64,000 nt of DNA, from positions 1 through 64,000 of IMG/VR virus record IMGVR_UViG_3300006802_000094. One strand, given 5' to 3'. Below the pieces are notes generated by a model. That model searched no databases. It saw only the letters and a list, made by a program, of their open reading frames with translations, and was not told the DNA's origin. Position numbers and translations under genes: made by a program. Positions 21,844 to 31,376 of the stretch are shown here, piece by piece (positions within the stretch are counted from its first letter, which is position 1; each line of letters starts with the position of its first letter). The DNA comes from a virus.

Positions 21844-23631
21844 TTAAAAAGGTAAATCTATTAACTCATGAATTTCTTCACCTGACACAAACCCAGCATA
21901 TTCTTTACTGTATTTTAAAATTTTTCTTTCATTAGTAATTTTGTCATATATATTAATTGTAGGCATTACTTCACTTTTTGGTTTACACACATAATCCAAA
22001 AATTCTTTCCTAAGTAATTTTTTAACAATTTCCCATTCATTATCTGGAATAGCATTGTACTTCATTCTAGCTTGAACCAATTTAGGTTCACCTATATTGT
22101 TCATTTTAAATTCACAAGTCATTCTATTCGTATTGCTAGGATAATCCTTTCTTACCGATATAATAATACTATCGTATCTGTCTAAATAAGTTCTAACACA
22201 ATGATGTTGTATTTGTCCTTCATTGAAATATTCAAAATCATTATCCAACACTTTTACAAAATATTTTGTGTCATCAACAATTATTGGTTTTTCTATATGT
22301 TCCAAAAATTTAGATGGGTATATGTAACTAACTTCTTTATTTCTTTCTAATTGGTTTATTAAAGATGCCCATTCAATATGTTCTTGTTCAAAATCTAAAA
22401 TAGTTTTTGCCTTTATTTTTTTAACCACACCATATGACTTTAACTTTTCTCTCATACTAATATGGTCATATAATTCATTTATAAACCACTTTATCCTATC
22501 ACAATCAAGTGACGTATTATATATGTTAATTATATTTTTCTTTTCATGTTTATTGAGTTCACCTTCCAATTTTAAAGTTTTAGCATAACTTACCCACTTA
22601 TTATCTGTAAAATTATTACTTTTAATTAAAATATTTGGTTTGATTTGTTTTATATTATCATCACCTAAATAATCCCTTAAATGTGTTAAGTCGGTAATGT
22701 TACATTTTGGATTTAAATTCAATAATCGATTATAAAATTTACCATTTAATCCATTTTCTTTCAATATAGATTGAAGTAAATTCATATTATTTTTTTTCAA
22801 TATTTTTATTCCAGGATAATGATTTATTAAATAATATTTGTAATCGTTTGGTACTTTAATACTTCTAACCTTAACAAACCATTCCATGATTATATTACCT
22901 AAAATCTCCGATTGGTCGCCAACAAATATATTTTTTTTAAAACTATTAGTGGTATTTCCTAAACCTAATTCATCATATAATGCCGTTAATAAAGGAGTAA
23001 CATTTATTGTATTTATTTTTCTTTTGTTTAATGAAGAATTTAACTGCACACCTTTTAATACACTTAAATTGTTCTGAAATTTCAATGACTTTATTCTTGT
23101 GTCAATCTTACTAAAGTCATTTTTACTTGTAAAAGTGTGTCTTCTTCTGTTACTAAATGTGCTTGTTGTAATATAAAAATTATTAGTTTTTATGTTAAAG
23201 GTGATATGTATATCATTACTTTCTTTTTTAAAATATCTGTAACCAACTACTCTTGATTTAGTAAAATTAAAAATGGATACCTTAATCTTATCTTCATTTT
23301 TTTCTAATACAATTGTAACTCTATCAACTAACGCACTATAAAAAATATTAGTGGATTTATCCAACCATTCTTTTTCTTCCACATGTAACACATTATTGTG
23401 TTTAGGTGTAAAATAACCCATCTCGACATGTTTAATTGGACCGAAAGAATTTGAATTAGATTTTTTAATATATGGTGTGACTGTTTTATTGGAATAATTT
23501 TCAATAACTAAATCATCATTAAAGTCAGTTTTATTTTCAAGTAATTCATTATAATCATAATGTCCTAATAATTGAAATTTTTCATCAACTACCTTAAAAA
23601 TATTAACCCAACTAGTATTTTTTTTAGCCAT
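21844..23631 (-). CDS. PcfJ-like protein, 595 aa
   Basis: The C-terminal ~170 residues contain QIQHHCVRTYLDRYDSIIISV, then TCEFKM and VQARMKYN, the HCV..Y...S motif order of PcfJ-like proteins carried on plasmids and phages. The biochemical role of that family is not established. The N-terminal two thirds (a Lys-rich beta-strand part, then a helical part) are not recognised. It starts just downstream of tRNA-CAT. A domain with a related WCTA...YY..GPLYMI layout occurs in the 451-aa LRR protein of this window. Confidence 0.55.
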   Translation of the reverse strand: MAKKNTSWVNIFKVVDEKFQLLGHYDYNELLENKTDFNDDLVIENYSNKTVTPYIKKSNSNSFGPIKHVEMGYFTPKHNNVLHVEEKEWLDKSTNIFYSALVDRVTIVLEKNEDKIKVSIFNFTKSRVVGYRYFKKESNDIHITFNIKTNNFYITTSTFSNRRRHTFTSKNDFSKIDTRIKSLKFQNNLSVLKGVQLNSSLNKRKINTINVTPLLTALYDELGLGNTTNSFKKNIFVGDQSEILGNIIMEWFVKVRSIKVPNDYKYYLINHYPGIKILKKNNMNLLQSILKENGLNGKFYNRLLNLNPKCNITDLTHLRDYLGDDNIKQIKPNILIKSNNFTDNKWVSYAKTLKLEGELNKHEKKNIINIYNTSLDCDRIKWFINELYDHISMREKLKSYGVVKKIKAKTILDFEQEHIEWASLINQLERNKEVSYIYPSKFLEHIEKPIIVDDTKYFVKVLDNDFEYFNEGQIQHHCVRTYLDRYDSIIISVRKDYPSNTNRMTCEFKMNNIGEPKLVQARMKYNAIPDNEWEIVKKLLRKEFLDYVCKPKSEVMPTINIYDKITNERKILKYSKEYAGFVSGEEIHELIDLPF

Positions 23632-23666
23632 TTTATAATTTTTTGTAAAATTAATTCAACTTTTAG

Positions 23667-23740
23667 TGGTCTTGGTAGGGCTCGAACCTACGACCTGCGG
23701 ATTATGAGTCCGATGCTCTAACCAACTGAGCTACAAGACC
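23667..23740 (-). tRNA. tRNA with CAT anticodon (Met or, if lysidinylated, Ile)
   Basis: A 74-nt cloverleaf: acceptor GGTCTTG/CAAGACC, D-arm GCTC/GAGC, anticodon stem TCGGA/TCCGC (one terminal T-C mismatch), loop CTCATAA, T-arm GTAGG-TTCGAGC-CCTAC, discriminator A, no encoded CCA. Elongator tRNA-Met is the first choice; tRNA-Ile2 (k2C) also reads CAT and cannot be excluded. Phage tRNAs usually compensate for codon bias. Confidence 0.92.
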
Positions 23741-23775
23741 TTTTAAATTCAGATAAGAATCTTATATAAAAAATT

Positions 23776-23817
23776 AAAAGAACTCCAACTAACTTGAGAG
23801 GAGTTCTTTTTTTAATA
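23776..23817. terminator. Terminator between DUF932 gene and tRNA-CAT
   Basis: AAAAGAACTCC/GGAGTTCTTTT stem (23776-23810) with an A/T-run on both sides. It ends the minus-strand DUF932 unit, and could act in either direction. Confidence 0.85.
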
Positions 23818-23828
23818 ACACCAACCAT

Positions 23829-24596
23829 TTATGAAACATACTCTTCAGCTAATGTCCATAGGTCTTTATTAATTTTCAACCTTTGGTCAATATTAGTCAG
23901 TTCTCTAACAGTTTGTTGTCTCCCAGATGATAAAAAGTAAGTAATTCCACCTCTAATAATTTTTTCTTGAACAATATTAAAGACTTCCCAAAGTTTATCT
24001 CCCTGGTCCTCACTTCTAGTTGGTTTAAGGATGTCTGAAATTGGAATATAGTCTTGTCCATCCTTCCAACGAGTTAGAATCGCTTTTTTAGCAAAATCTT
24101 TTTTAGCGACCTCACTCATAGTGGTATTTTTAAAGCTATCGACACATCCCATAATTTTAGGAATTGAAGTGACAATCTTATCCGTTATTTTTTGAACATC
24201 TTCAAGTTTATACCACTGATGTTTGATTTTAACTTTTTCGAAAGTTTGGTCAGCGATAACTAACCCATTTAAACAAGCGAATCGAAAAAGTCCCGCGTGT
24301 AGATTAAATGCATGTCTACCATCATGTGAATTAGTTAAAACAATTTCTGGTACAATACCATCTACGATAGGTACCTCATTGTTTCTAAATCTCAACATAT
24401 GTTTGGTGAACATTCCTTGACCAGTTCTAGAATTTCTTTGACTAGCTGAATAAACCTGCCAACCTTCTTGACCTAAATCATCCATAATTTGTGTTGTTGG
24501 GATAAAACTATATTTATCTGACACGTTAGTTGATGGTTGTTTAGCGTAAACTGAAGGTGCTATAGTTTCAATAAAAGACTGTGTTAATGGTTCCAT
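23829..24596 (-). CDS. DUF932 (TIGR03299-like) phage/plasmid protein, 255 aa
   Basis: Features of the DUF932 family: KYSFIPTTQIMDDLGQEGW near the start, a FRNNE/PEIVLTNSHDGRHAFNLHAGLFRFACLNGLV core, and a C-terminal helical segment. The family is widespread in phages and plasmids and has no proven activity. It is a single-gene unit with its own promoter (24653-24683) and terminator, consistent with early expression. Confidence 0.7.
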   Translation of the reverse strand: MEPLTQSFIETIAPSVYAKQPSTNVSDKYSFIPTTQIMDDLGQEGWQVYSASQRNSRTGQGMFTKHMLRFRNNEVPIVDGIVPEIVLTNSHDGRHAFNLHAGLFRFACLNGLVIADQTFEKVKIKHQWYKLEDVQKITDKIVTSIPKIMGCVDSFKNTTMSEVAKKDFAKKAILTRWKDGQDYIPISDILKPTRSEDQGDKLWEVFNIVQEKIIRGGITYFLSSGRQQTVRELTNIDQRLKINKDLWTLAEEYVS

Positions 24597-24652
24597 AAAT
24601 TTTTCTATTATTTTTATTTATTTTATTATTCTTTATTTATATGATTGTAGTA

Positions 24653-24683
24653 CAAATATAATAAATTATTTTGGTAATACAAA
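24653..24683 (-). promoter_or_regulatory. Bacteroidota-type promoter for DUF932 gene
   Basis: On the minus strand TTTG (24680-24683), 19-nt spacer, TATATTTG (24653-24660), 57 nt upstream of the ATG. Exact consensus match. Confidence 0.8.
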
Positions 24684-24699
24684 CAGAAAATAAAAAAAT

Positions 24700-24945
24700 A
24701 TGTCATTCCACAAAAAAAGATTTGATAAAGAAAATATTATTAGAATATATGACAATGAAGGTTTATTAGGTTTGGAAAAATATATTGGTGATACAAACAC
24801 TATAATAACTTCCAATGAGTTCTCTTACAACATTGTCAACACACTAATAGATGAAAAATTAAATTTACCACAAAAATGGAATAAAATATTAAAAATAATA
24901 AAAAAAGAAAAATACACAAATGAAAGAAAAAGAATTACTGTCTAA
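24700..24945 (+). CDS. Hypothetical protein, 81 aa
   Basis: MSFHKKRFDKENIIRIYDNEGLLGLEKYI... is a small basic soluble protein without recognised domain. It starts the plus-strand operon of 24.7-28.2 kb. It overlaps the next gene by 26 nt in another frame, which is large but compatible with translational coupling. Confidence 0.6.
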   Translation: MSFHKKRFDKENIIRIYDNEGLLGLEKYIGDTNTIITSNEFSYNIVNTLIDEKLNLPQKWNKILKIIKKEKYTNERKRITV

Positions 24946-25240
24946 ACTAGAAAATTTAGTAAATGAAAAATATGAACCTATATTGGTTATTCAATTATTG
25001 AGGGTTCCACCACAAGAAGAATTGCAGGCTTTCGCTAAAGGATTATCAGAGCAATTTGGTTATAAAGTTTTAGTATTACCTGGTGACATAGAAACCAAAG
25101 TAGAACTTATTAGTGTTTTAAAAACGGATGTCAAAAAAGTAGAAGATTTGACTAATAGGGTATTGACCTTAATAGGAGATTTAGAAAAAGAATATAAAGA
25201 TGTTTTAACACCAGTTGCTAACGATGGGGAAGAAAAGTAA
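24920..25240 (+). CDS. Hypothetical protein, 106 aa
   Basis: MKEKELLSKLENLVNEKYEPILVIQLLRVPPQEELQAF... consists of two long helices around a beta strand (YKVLVLPGD). No catalytic motif seen. It overlaps both neighbours, which ties it to the operon. Confidence 0.65.
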   Translation: MKEKELLSKLENLVNEKYEPILVIQLLRVPPQEELQAFAKGLSEQFGYKVLVLPGDIETKVELISVLKTDVKKVEDLTNRVLTLIGDLEKEYKDVLTPVANDGEEK

Positions 25241-25472
25241 AACTAACTTAGTTAATCACCCAAAACATTATGGTGGTGAAGAAAGTACTTATGAAGTAGT
25301 TAAAGTAGCTGAGGCTTGGGGTTTAGATATGGACGCTTATCTGTTCAATGTATTAAAATATATTGGTAGAAATGGAAAAAAGACAGATAACCCACCAATT
25401 CAAGATTTGGAGAAAGCTGCATGGTATCTCAATCGTAAAATTAACAATTTAAAACAAACAAAGTCTAATTAA
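25224..25472 (+). CDS. DUF3310 protein, 82 aa
   Basis: With the ATG at 25224 the protein starts MGKKSKTNLVNHPKHYGG; a TTG would add three residues. It shows the DUF3310 pattern: NHPKHYGG, YEVVKVAEAWGLD, NVLKYIGRNGKK, LEKAAWYLNRKI. The family is common in phages and resembles the T7/T4 nucleotide kinase-adjacent proteins; its function is unknown. It overlaps the preceding gene by 17 nt. Confidence 0.8.
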   Translation: MGKKSKTNLVNHPKHYGGEESTYEVVKVAEAWGLDMDAYLFNVLKYIGRNGKKTDNPPIQDLEKAAWYLNRKINNLKQTKSN

Positions 25473-25483
25473 TTTTAGTAAAG

Positions 25484-25491
25484 TATTTATA
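25484..25491 (+). promoter_or_regulatory. TATTTATA element 3 nt before start codon
   Basis: TATTTATA directly precedes the ATG of the SleB-like gene. It is one of the best-conserved copies of the repeated upstream octamer described in the findings. Confidence 0.4.
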
Positions 25492-25494
25492 AGT

Positions 25495-26307
25495 ATGAAA
25501 CTTATAAATGAACTTACATCATTAATTGAAATTTATTCTAAAGAATCTACTGAAGAGGAATGTTTACCTAAACCAGTTGAAAAGTGGAATGAAGTAAATT
25601 ATTCAGTTAAAGATATAAAAGAAGGTAAAATACTTAATTACGGTGATAGGGACACTAAAAATACTAATGCCCTTAAAAAAATCCAAGATAAATTAGGTGT
25701 TGTTATTGATGGTGAATATGGTGTCGGCACTTTAAAAGCTTTAGCTAAAGAATTAGATATAGATTTATGTGAACAAACTAATTACAATATACCAATAGGT
25801 CCGAACGCTATTAAAAATTTAGGTATTAAAGAAAGTTTAATAATAACTAAAGAAAATAGAGAAGACTACATATTAGCTTCTACCTTAGCAATTGAAAATC
25901 AAAATGCTGGTAAAAAAGAATTATACGCAATACTATCCACTATAAAAAATAGAGCTGATAAATGTAATAAAAGTATGGAATACATGGTTTTATTACCCCA
26001 ACAATATAGTACTTGGAATTATTACAACGGATTAAGTGCTGAAGAAAAAAAGAAAGAGTTAAAAAATAGATTAGAAAACCACATAGAAAATAAAAATCTA
26101 AATAATTTTTTAAAGGTAGTTAAAGACTTTAAAAAAGGTGGTGTTATTTCCAATTACAACCATTATTTTACTAATGAATTAGCTGATGAAGCCGATAACG
26201 GTGAATTAACAAACTCAATTGCTCAATCATACTTAGATAATAAAGATAACTCTAAAGTAATTGGTGACCACACATTTTGGTGGGATAAAAATCACAAATG
26301 TTCCTAA
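25495..26307 (+). CDS. SleB/CwlJ-type cell-wall hydrolase with PG-binding domain, 270 aa
   Basis: Residues about 50-85 form a short peptidoglycan-binding repeat (LKKIQDKLGVVIDGEYGVGTLKAL). The C-terminal half matches Hydrolase_2 (SleB-like): LASTLAIENQ (likely catalytic Glu), AILSTIKNRADKC, LPQQYSTWNYY, NYNHYFTNE, DHTFWWDK. SleB enzymes cleave peptidoglycan glycan strands. The N-terminus MKLINELTSLIE resembles the virion-targeting-type helices of this phage, so a virion-associated lysin is possible. Confidence 0.65.
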   Translation: MKLINELTSLIEIYSKESTEEECLPKPVEKWNEVNYSVKDIKEGKILNYGDRDTKNTNALKKIQDKLGVVIDGEYGVGTLKALAKELDIDLCEQTNYNIPIGPNAIKNLGIKESLIITKENREDYILASTLAIENQNAGKKELYAILSTIKNRADKCNKSMEYMVLLPQQYSTWNYYNGLSAEEKKKELKNRLENHIENKNLNNFLKVVKDFKKGGVISNYNHYFTNELADEADNGELTNSIAQSYLDNKDNSKVIGDHTFWWDKNHKCS

Positions 26308-26333
26308 TGTTGAATTAAAGATATTTATCTTAT

Positions 26334-28247
26334 ATGAAAAGGTTAATCAAAGAAAGTGGTATTCAAGACATTAATAAAATAGCTAAAAGATATCCCAAAG
26401 CTGAAATTTATTTTCATCAAGATTTAGACGGTGTTGTATCTGCAATCGCAATGAAAGAATACTTAGAGAAGTACGGAATAGATGTTGTTGACACTCACGT
26501 TATTCAATACGGTGATAGAGAATTTTCTGTATCTAAACCTAAAGCTGAAGGAGACACAATGCAGGTATTGGTAGATTTTGCCCATGGTAAACCTATGTTC
26601 ACTATTCACACTGACCACCACGATAGTCAATCGGGTGTAGAAGGTGATACTTCCACTCAATTTAGAGGAGCTCGGTCAAATGTTGAGACCATTTCTCAAA
26701 TTGTTAGTCCTCAAGATATTTTTACTAGTGATGATATATTAAGAATATCAACAATTGATAGTGCTGATTACGCAAAACATGGTTTGACACCAGATGATGT
26801 AATGAACTACATTAAAAAATTTGACTTTAATGGTACAGTTCCCGAAAATAAATGGATGTTAGCTTTATTAACCAATAAATTACTTTTAGCATATAAAAAC
26901 AAACCAGGATTCTTAGAAAAATTGGTAGCTAGGTCTTCACCTTCATTAATGAATATTTTTCACAATATTAACTCAATAGCTGGAGACGAGAATTTTGCTT
27001 CACCAGAACAAATGGCAATAAATCAAGAAAAATATGTTAAATCACAAGAAGAAAGTGAAAATCTAAAATTAGAGGACAATATTATTATACAATACGGTGG
27101 TGGTAGTCTTTATAAACCAGGTTCTTATGATAGATACACACCATTTAAAATATACCCAAATGCTGATTTTCTAGTAATAGCTTGGCCAATGGGATTGGTT
27201 CAAGCCTCATGTAATCCATTTAAAAAAGAAAGAGCATTAAAAGGAATTAATTTAGCTGACATAGCTCAAGAAGTGTTAAGTAAAATTGAACCTCAACTTA
27301 GAAATCATCAAGTTCCTGTTTCTGTTATAAAAAGAATTGGTGAAACAAAAGCTGATGAAAGTAGTATTGGTTTTAAAACTTCTGATTTGTTTGCACTCTA
27401 TAAAGATTATTTAGTTAATTTACCTCCAGTTAACTCACCTTATTATAATGAAATTGTTAGGATAATAGACACTCCTTGGAACAATTTAAGTGAAGAAGAA
27501 AAACAAGTTCTAGACAATATTACTGTACCAGCTTGGGATGTGATACAAGCAAATAGTGGTGGCCACAAATGTATAACTAATGTAAGTGGACTTAACTTTT
27601 TTGCTAGAGCAACACGTAATCCAGAAGGTAATTATCGTAAAAAGGACGCTAAACCAACAAGGTATGTAGAATTTGTTAAATGGGTCCAAAATGAAATGGT
27701 TAAAACACTTAAAGAAAAAATAAGTCAAGAATCTATTAATGAAATAAAAAGAAATATTAAAAAAACATTAATAGAATCTTCTTTTATTTCTGATGCCTTA
27801 GGTGATTTAGCTTCAGCAGCTATAGGTGCAACTGGTTTTGTTGGAATGCCAGTAATGGTAGCTTTAATAGGTAAAAACATATACGAGATTAAAAAAAATA
27901 ATACTGATTTAGAAATAGCTTTGGACAAATTTAAGAATAACCCAACAGCTGAAGATTTAAAAGTTATTGAAGAAGAAATGTATAATGTAAGTCAAGATTT
28001 GGTAGATTTAACATCTAGGGTAATTCAACTGATTCCAGACCCAACAGCGGCAAGTGACATAGCAGCTTTTGTGGGAGAACAAACTTTAGGTGCTTTAGCT
28101 TTACATAAAATACCAGCAATTCTTGATAATTTAAAACCTTTAATCGATAAAATTCCAATTATCGGTAAGACTGAAGTAACAGACGCAATGAATAATGTTG
28201 GACTAGCACATAAATTATTGGATGAAATAGGTGATAAACTTAATTAA
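26334..28247 (+). CDS. DHH-family phosphoesterase fused to a hydrophobic C-terminal domain, 637 aa
   Basis: The N-terminus MKRLIKESGIQDI carries a processing-like LIKES motif. DHH landmarks are FHQDLDGVVSAIAM (about 27-40), VDFAHGKPMFTIHTDHHDS (about 80-98), a STIDSADYAKHG motif, and DHHA1-like GGHKC (about 409). The family includes nanoRNases, RecJ and c-di-AMP phosphodiesterases, and the exact substrate is unknown. The C-terminal ~130 residues after KTLIESSF contain Ala/Gly-rich hydrophobic helices. A TATTTATC element is 4 nt upstream of the ATG. Confidence 0.75.
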   Translation: MKRLIKESGIQDINKIAKRYPKAEIYFHQDLDGVVSAIAMKEYLEKYGIDVVDTHVIQYGDREFSVSKPKAEGDTMQVLVDFAHGKPMFTIHTDHHDSQSGVEGDTSTQFRGARSNVETISQIVSPQDIFTSDDILRISTIDSADYAKHGLTPDDVMNYIKKFDFNGTVPENKWMLALLTNKLLLAYKNKPGFLEKLVARSSPSLMNIFHNINSIAGDENFASPEQMAINQEKYVKSQEESENLKLEDNIIIQYGGGSLYKPGSYDRYTPFKIYPNADFLVIAWPMGLVQASCNPFKKERALKGINLADIAQEVLSKIEPQLRNHQVPVSVIKRIGETKADESSIGFKTSDLFALYKDYLVNLPPVNSPYYNEIVRIIDTPWNNLSEEEKQVLDNITVPAWDVIQANSGGHKCITNVSGLNFFARATRNPEGNYRKKDAKPTRYVEFVKWVQNEMVKTLKEKISQESINEIKRNIKKTLIESSFISDALGDLASAAIGATGFVGMPVMVALIGKNIYEIKKNNTDLEIALDKFKNNPTAEDLKVIEEEMYNVSQDLVDLTSRVIQLIPDPTAASDIAAFVGEQTLGALALHKIPAILDNLKPLIDKIPIIGKTEVTDAMNNVGLAHKLLDEIGDKLN

Positions 28248-28581
28248 ATTGTAATTCCATTCCTTTTTTTATACCTAACTTGTTTGTTTCACCACCATTT
28301 AATTCTAACACTTGATTACCAATACCTTGATATAATTCACACTTATTCGTTTGACAAGGTAAACAATTTTTATGAATTTGAGTTACTTTATTATCAACTA
28401 ACATTATAATATCTAATGGGATTTTACAATTTTTCATCCAAAATGATTGTTCTTGTACATTTGGAAATAAAAACAACATTCCACCATCAAGTTTTTCTCT
28501 ACCCATCATGCCTATTTTTCGTTTAGATGGTGTATCCATAACTTCTATGGGCAATATATCTTTATTTATTGACAATCTCAT
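28240..28581 (-). CDS. DUF192 protein, 113 aa
   Basis: The DUF192 pattern is clear: RKIGMMGREKLDGGMLFLFPNVQEQSFWMKNCKIPLDIIMLVDN and VLELNGGETNKLGIKKGM. The small beta-barrel-like family has unknown function and is usually exported in bacteria; here no signal peptide is present. The gene overlaps the plus-strand DHH gene tail by 8 nt (convergent). TATTTATA (28585-28592) lies 3 nt upstream of the ATG. Confidence 0.8.
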   Translation of the reverse strand: MRLSINKDILPIEVMDTPSKRKIGMMGREKLDGGMLFLFPNVQEQSFWMKNCKIPLDIIMLVDNKVTQIHKNCLPCQTNKCELYQGIGNQVLELNGGETNKLGIKKGMELQFN

Positions 28582-28584
28582 ACA

Positions 28585-28592
28585 TATAAATA
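28585..28592 (-). promoter_or_regulatory. TATTTATA element before DUF192 gene
   Basis: TATTTATA on the minus strand, 3 nt before the ATG at 28581. Same context as the copies at 5927, 25484, 26322 and 43290. Confidence 0.4.
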
Positions 28593-28628
28593 GTTTTAAG
28601 ATTATATTTATTAATAAAATGATTTCAA

Positions 28629-31376
28629 ATGAATGTTAACCTAATTAACTATAGTACACAAAAAGGTCTAATATTAGAAAAAATAGAAGAAAAAGATTCT
28701 ATCGTAAAAAAAACATTACTTGATTTAGGTGGTATAATAGATGGGACTTTTACTTTCGGTACTGGTATCACAGCTATGTTACCCGCAGTTAAGCAACTAA
28801 TGTCTGGTTCAACACCTCAACTAACAGAACAAGATATAATTATTTTATATATTACCGCTATGTGGATATTAGTTGGTAAACATAAAGAAAAAGTAACTAA
28901 ATTACTTGAAATTATAAAAGAAAAAGGATTAACCGAATCATTAAATACAGTTTTTAATTTTTTAGAATCTTTAGAAGATGTAGTTTTAAAAATTGGTAAA
29001 TCATTAGGTTATACAGCAAATTCATTAACTGATATAGTCGCATTTACTTTTCTTGCATTTCCAATATTAGACGGCATTTTATTTTTAATGAATCAAGGTT
29101 TTATAGATTATGGTTCACCAACTGGTTACTTAAAGAGTATTTTATTTGGTGTGGGTATATTAGGATTTAAAAACATTTTTAATCATATTATAAAAAAATT
29201 AGGTGGTAAATTAGAAAAGCTGGATGAAACTAATTATCTGAATGAAGGTGTTGAATTTTATGATGAAACATTATTAATGGTCAATGATGTGATGTCTATA
29301 GTTAAAAGTACTATGACGGACAAAAATGAAAAAACATATTATTTACCAGAAGATTTAAGAAATGAAGAATTAATATATGATATAGAAAATTATATTTTTA
29401 CAATAGAATTAACTATATCTAGAGATGAAACTATTGAGGATGAATTTAATATCGAAGCTTACTATGTTGGTGGTGAGGATACAATAGAAATATATCTAAC
29501 AATAAACCCTTTATTCGAACCTGAAAGTTACGAACATATAGAAAATTATTTAGCTGAATATATAAGACATGAAATTAGACATGCTGAACAAGAAGTTATG
29601 GGTGTTAAACCAAAAAAAAGAGACAATAAGTTAAGTAGTTTAGAATATTATACTCAACCACATGAGATAGACGCTCAAACCTCTGGTTTAAATATTAGAA
29701 GAATAAAACAAAATCGTTCTTTTGAAGAGGTTGTTCGTAATTCTATAGAGAATAGTAAAAAAAGATATGGATTAAGTGATGAAGAAGGTGAAGAACTTTA
29801 CGACATACTATTAAACGATATTATTGAAAGATATGGTAAAGAGTCTCTACAAGAAGTAAATTTATATGAACAAACAGAGCCTTCAAAAGAAATACCCAAA
29901 AAAATAGTTTTGGATAATGAAAAATATAAAATATATGTACCACTTAAAACATCAGACATATGTAATATACCAAACACCAAGTATTGTTATACAAACACAA
30001 CCATAAAAAATCAAGCATCTAATGGAACACCTTATATAATTGAATTCAAAAAATCTGAAGCTAAAGATAATGACAATTTATTAGTTATAGATAGTGGGAA
30101 AATACCTTTTTTAAGAGAACCAAAATCAACTAAACTAGCTTACGATATTAATGGTTATCCAGTTAACATTTTAAAATCATTAAGTCAAGAAAAAGAACTT
30201 CAAGATTTTTTTCATTTAAATTATTCATTAAAAGATAGAATAAAATACAATGTTGATTTTGATGAATCCGATATGTTAAAAGGAAAAAACCATAGTAAAT
30301 TAGGTGAACTTTTATATTACATTAATAATAATAAAAAAGATTCTAAGGAACTAATTGATTTTTTTGGTTCTTTTGATGAATTTAATTCGCGTTATCATAG
30401 TTGGGCTGATGAAAATGAAATAGAATTAGTACCTAATGGTATTAATGTTTTTCTAAGTGAAGATGATTTTAAATACAATGTCTTAGGTTTAAGTAATGAC
30501 GATAACTATTATTATAATTTAATTATGGGTAATTACCATGATTCACCTTATGACGAATTACCTGATGATGAATTGGATTATGCATCTTGTTGGTTTAATA
30601 ATGAACAACGAGTTAAATTAATTGAAATTATGAATGTGATGCAAGGTACTGATATTCCTTTGAACAGACCATGTCATCAGTTTAATGATGGTGAAATAAA
30701 TGACTTTTTCAATTTATATTTTCCGAATGAATGGGATAGATATGGTTCTGATATGTTATATACTTTAGGTTACGGTATAGCTAAAAATAGAGTTGATAAA
30801 TTAAAAAAAGAGTTTGATGATGAAGTAATTTTTGATTATGAAGAAGTTTCAAATGATGTGGTAATGATTCATATTGGATGGCAATCTTTACTTTACTTAG
30901 TCACAAATTATTTAGATGAAGATAGTACTTTAGATGATTTATTTAATCAACCGATTAGTGAAATTGGTTTTGGTTTAAGTGAAGCTTATTATGATGAATA
31001 TGGTTGGGGTGAGGAAACTGAAAATGAGATACGTCAAACTATAGATAAGTTACTAGAAACTATCGATGAAAATGAAAATATATCTGATAGAAGAGAATTT
31101 GTAGATAAATTTACTAAATTTATCAAAGATGAAGGTTTTACCAAACCATCATACGGTAATTATATTTTTAGTAAAGAAACACCAATAGAAGGTAATGATG
31201 GTAAAAATTATAAAAGAACTATAGTAGTAGATAAATTAATTCCTTCTGAAGAAAAAATTGATTTTACAATAACTATTAGTGGACCTCTTAAATATGATAG
31301 AGAAAGTTATGTGTTACCTTTCGAAGATTTTGTTACGAAAGTTAAAAGTCTTTCTTTATTTGAAATTCCTCAGTAG
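28629..31376 (+). CDS. Membrane-domain plus metalloprotease fusion, 915 aa
   Basis: The first ~190 residues are hydrophobic with several probable helices (GIIDGTFTFGTGITAML, IIILYITAMWILVG, IVAFTFLAFPILDGILFLM). A YLNEG motif (about 208-213) follows. Residues about 230-360 contain a zincin motif RHEIRHAEQ (about 313-322) and a further acidic residue in PHEIDAQ. The remaining ~550 residues are very acidic and Tyr-rich, as in the PPK2 and 372-aa proteins. It could be a virion component that crosses or inserts into the envelope during injection (inference). The 3' end overlaps the bS21 gene by 7 nt. Confidence 0.6.
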   Translation: MNVNLINYSTQKGLILEKIEEKDSIVKKTLLDLGGIIDGTFTFGTGITAMLPAVKQLMSGSTPQLTEQDIIILYITAMWILVGKHKEKVTKLLEIIKEKGLTESLNTVFNFLESLEDVVLKIGKSLGYTANSLTDIVAFTFLAFPILDGILFLMNQGFIDYGSPTGYLKSILFGVGILGFKNIFNHIIKKLGGKLEKLDETNYLNEGVEFYDETLLMVNDVMSIVKSTMTDKNEKTYYLPEDLRNEELIYDIENYIFTIELTISRDETIEDEFNIEAYYVGGEDTIEIYLTINPLFEPESYEHIENYLAEYIRHEIRHAEQEVMGVKPKKRDNKLSSLEYYTQPHEIDAQTSGLNIRRIKQNRSFEEVVRNSIENSKKRYGLSDEEGEELYDILLNDIIERYGKESLQEVNLYEQTEPSKEIPKKIVLDNEKYKIYVPLKTSDICNIPNTKYCYTNTTIKNQASNGTPYIIEFKKSEAKDNDNLLVIDSGKIPFLREPKSTKLAYDINGYPVNILKSLSQEKELQDFFHLNYSLKDRIKYNVDFDESDMLKGKNHSKLGELLYYINNNKKDSKELIDFFGSFDEFNSRYHSWADENEIELVPNGINVFLSEDDFKYNVLGLSNDDNYYYNLIMGNYHDSPYDELPDDELDYASCWFNNEQRVKLIEIMNVMQGTDIPLNRPCHQFNDGEINDFFNLYFPNEWDRYGSDMLYTLGYGIAKNRVDKLKKEFDDEVIFDYEEVSNDVVMIHIGWQSLLYLVTNYLDEDSTLDDLFNQPISEIGFGLSEAYYDEYGWGEETENEIRQTIDKLLETIDENENISDRREFVDKFTKFIKDEGFTKPSYGNYIFSKETPIEGNDGKNYKRTIVVDKLIPSEEKIDFTITISGPLKYDRESYVLPFEDFVTKVKSLSLFEIPQ

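Noticed and set aside
23667-23740. tRNA-Ile as the only reading of the CAT anticodon
   Set aside because: CAT alone cannot separate Met from lysidine-modified Ile. Both are kept as possibilities.
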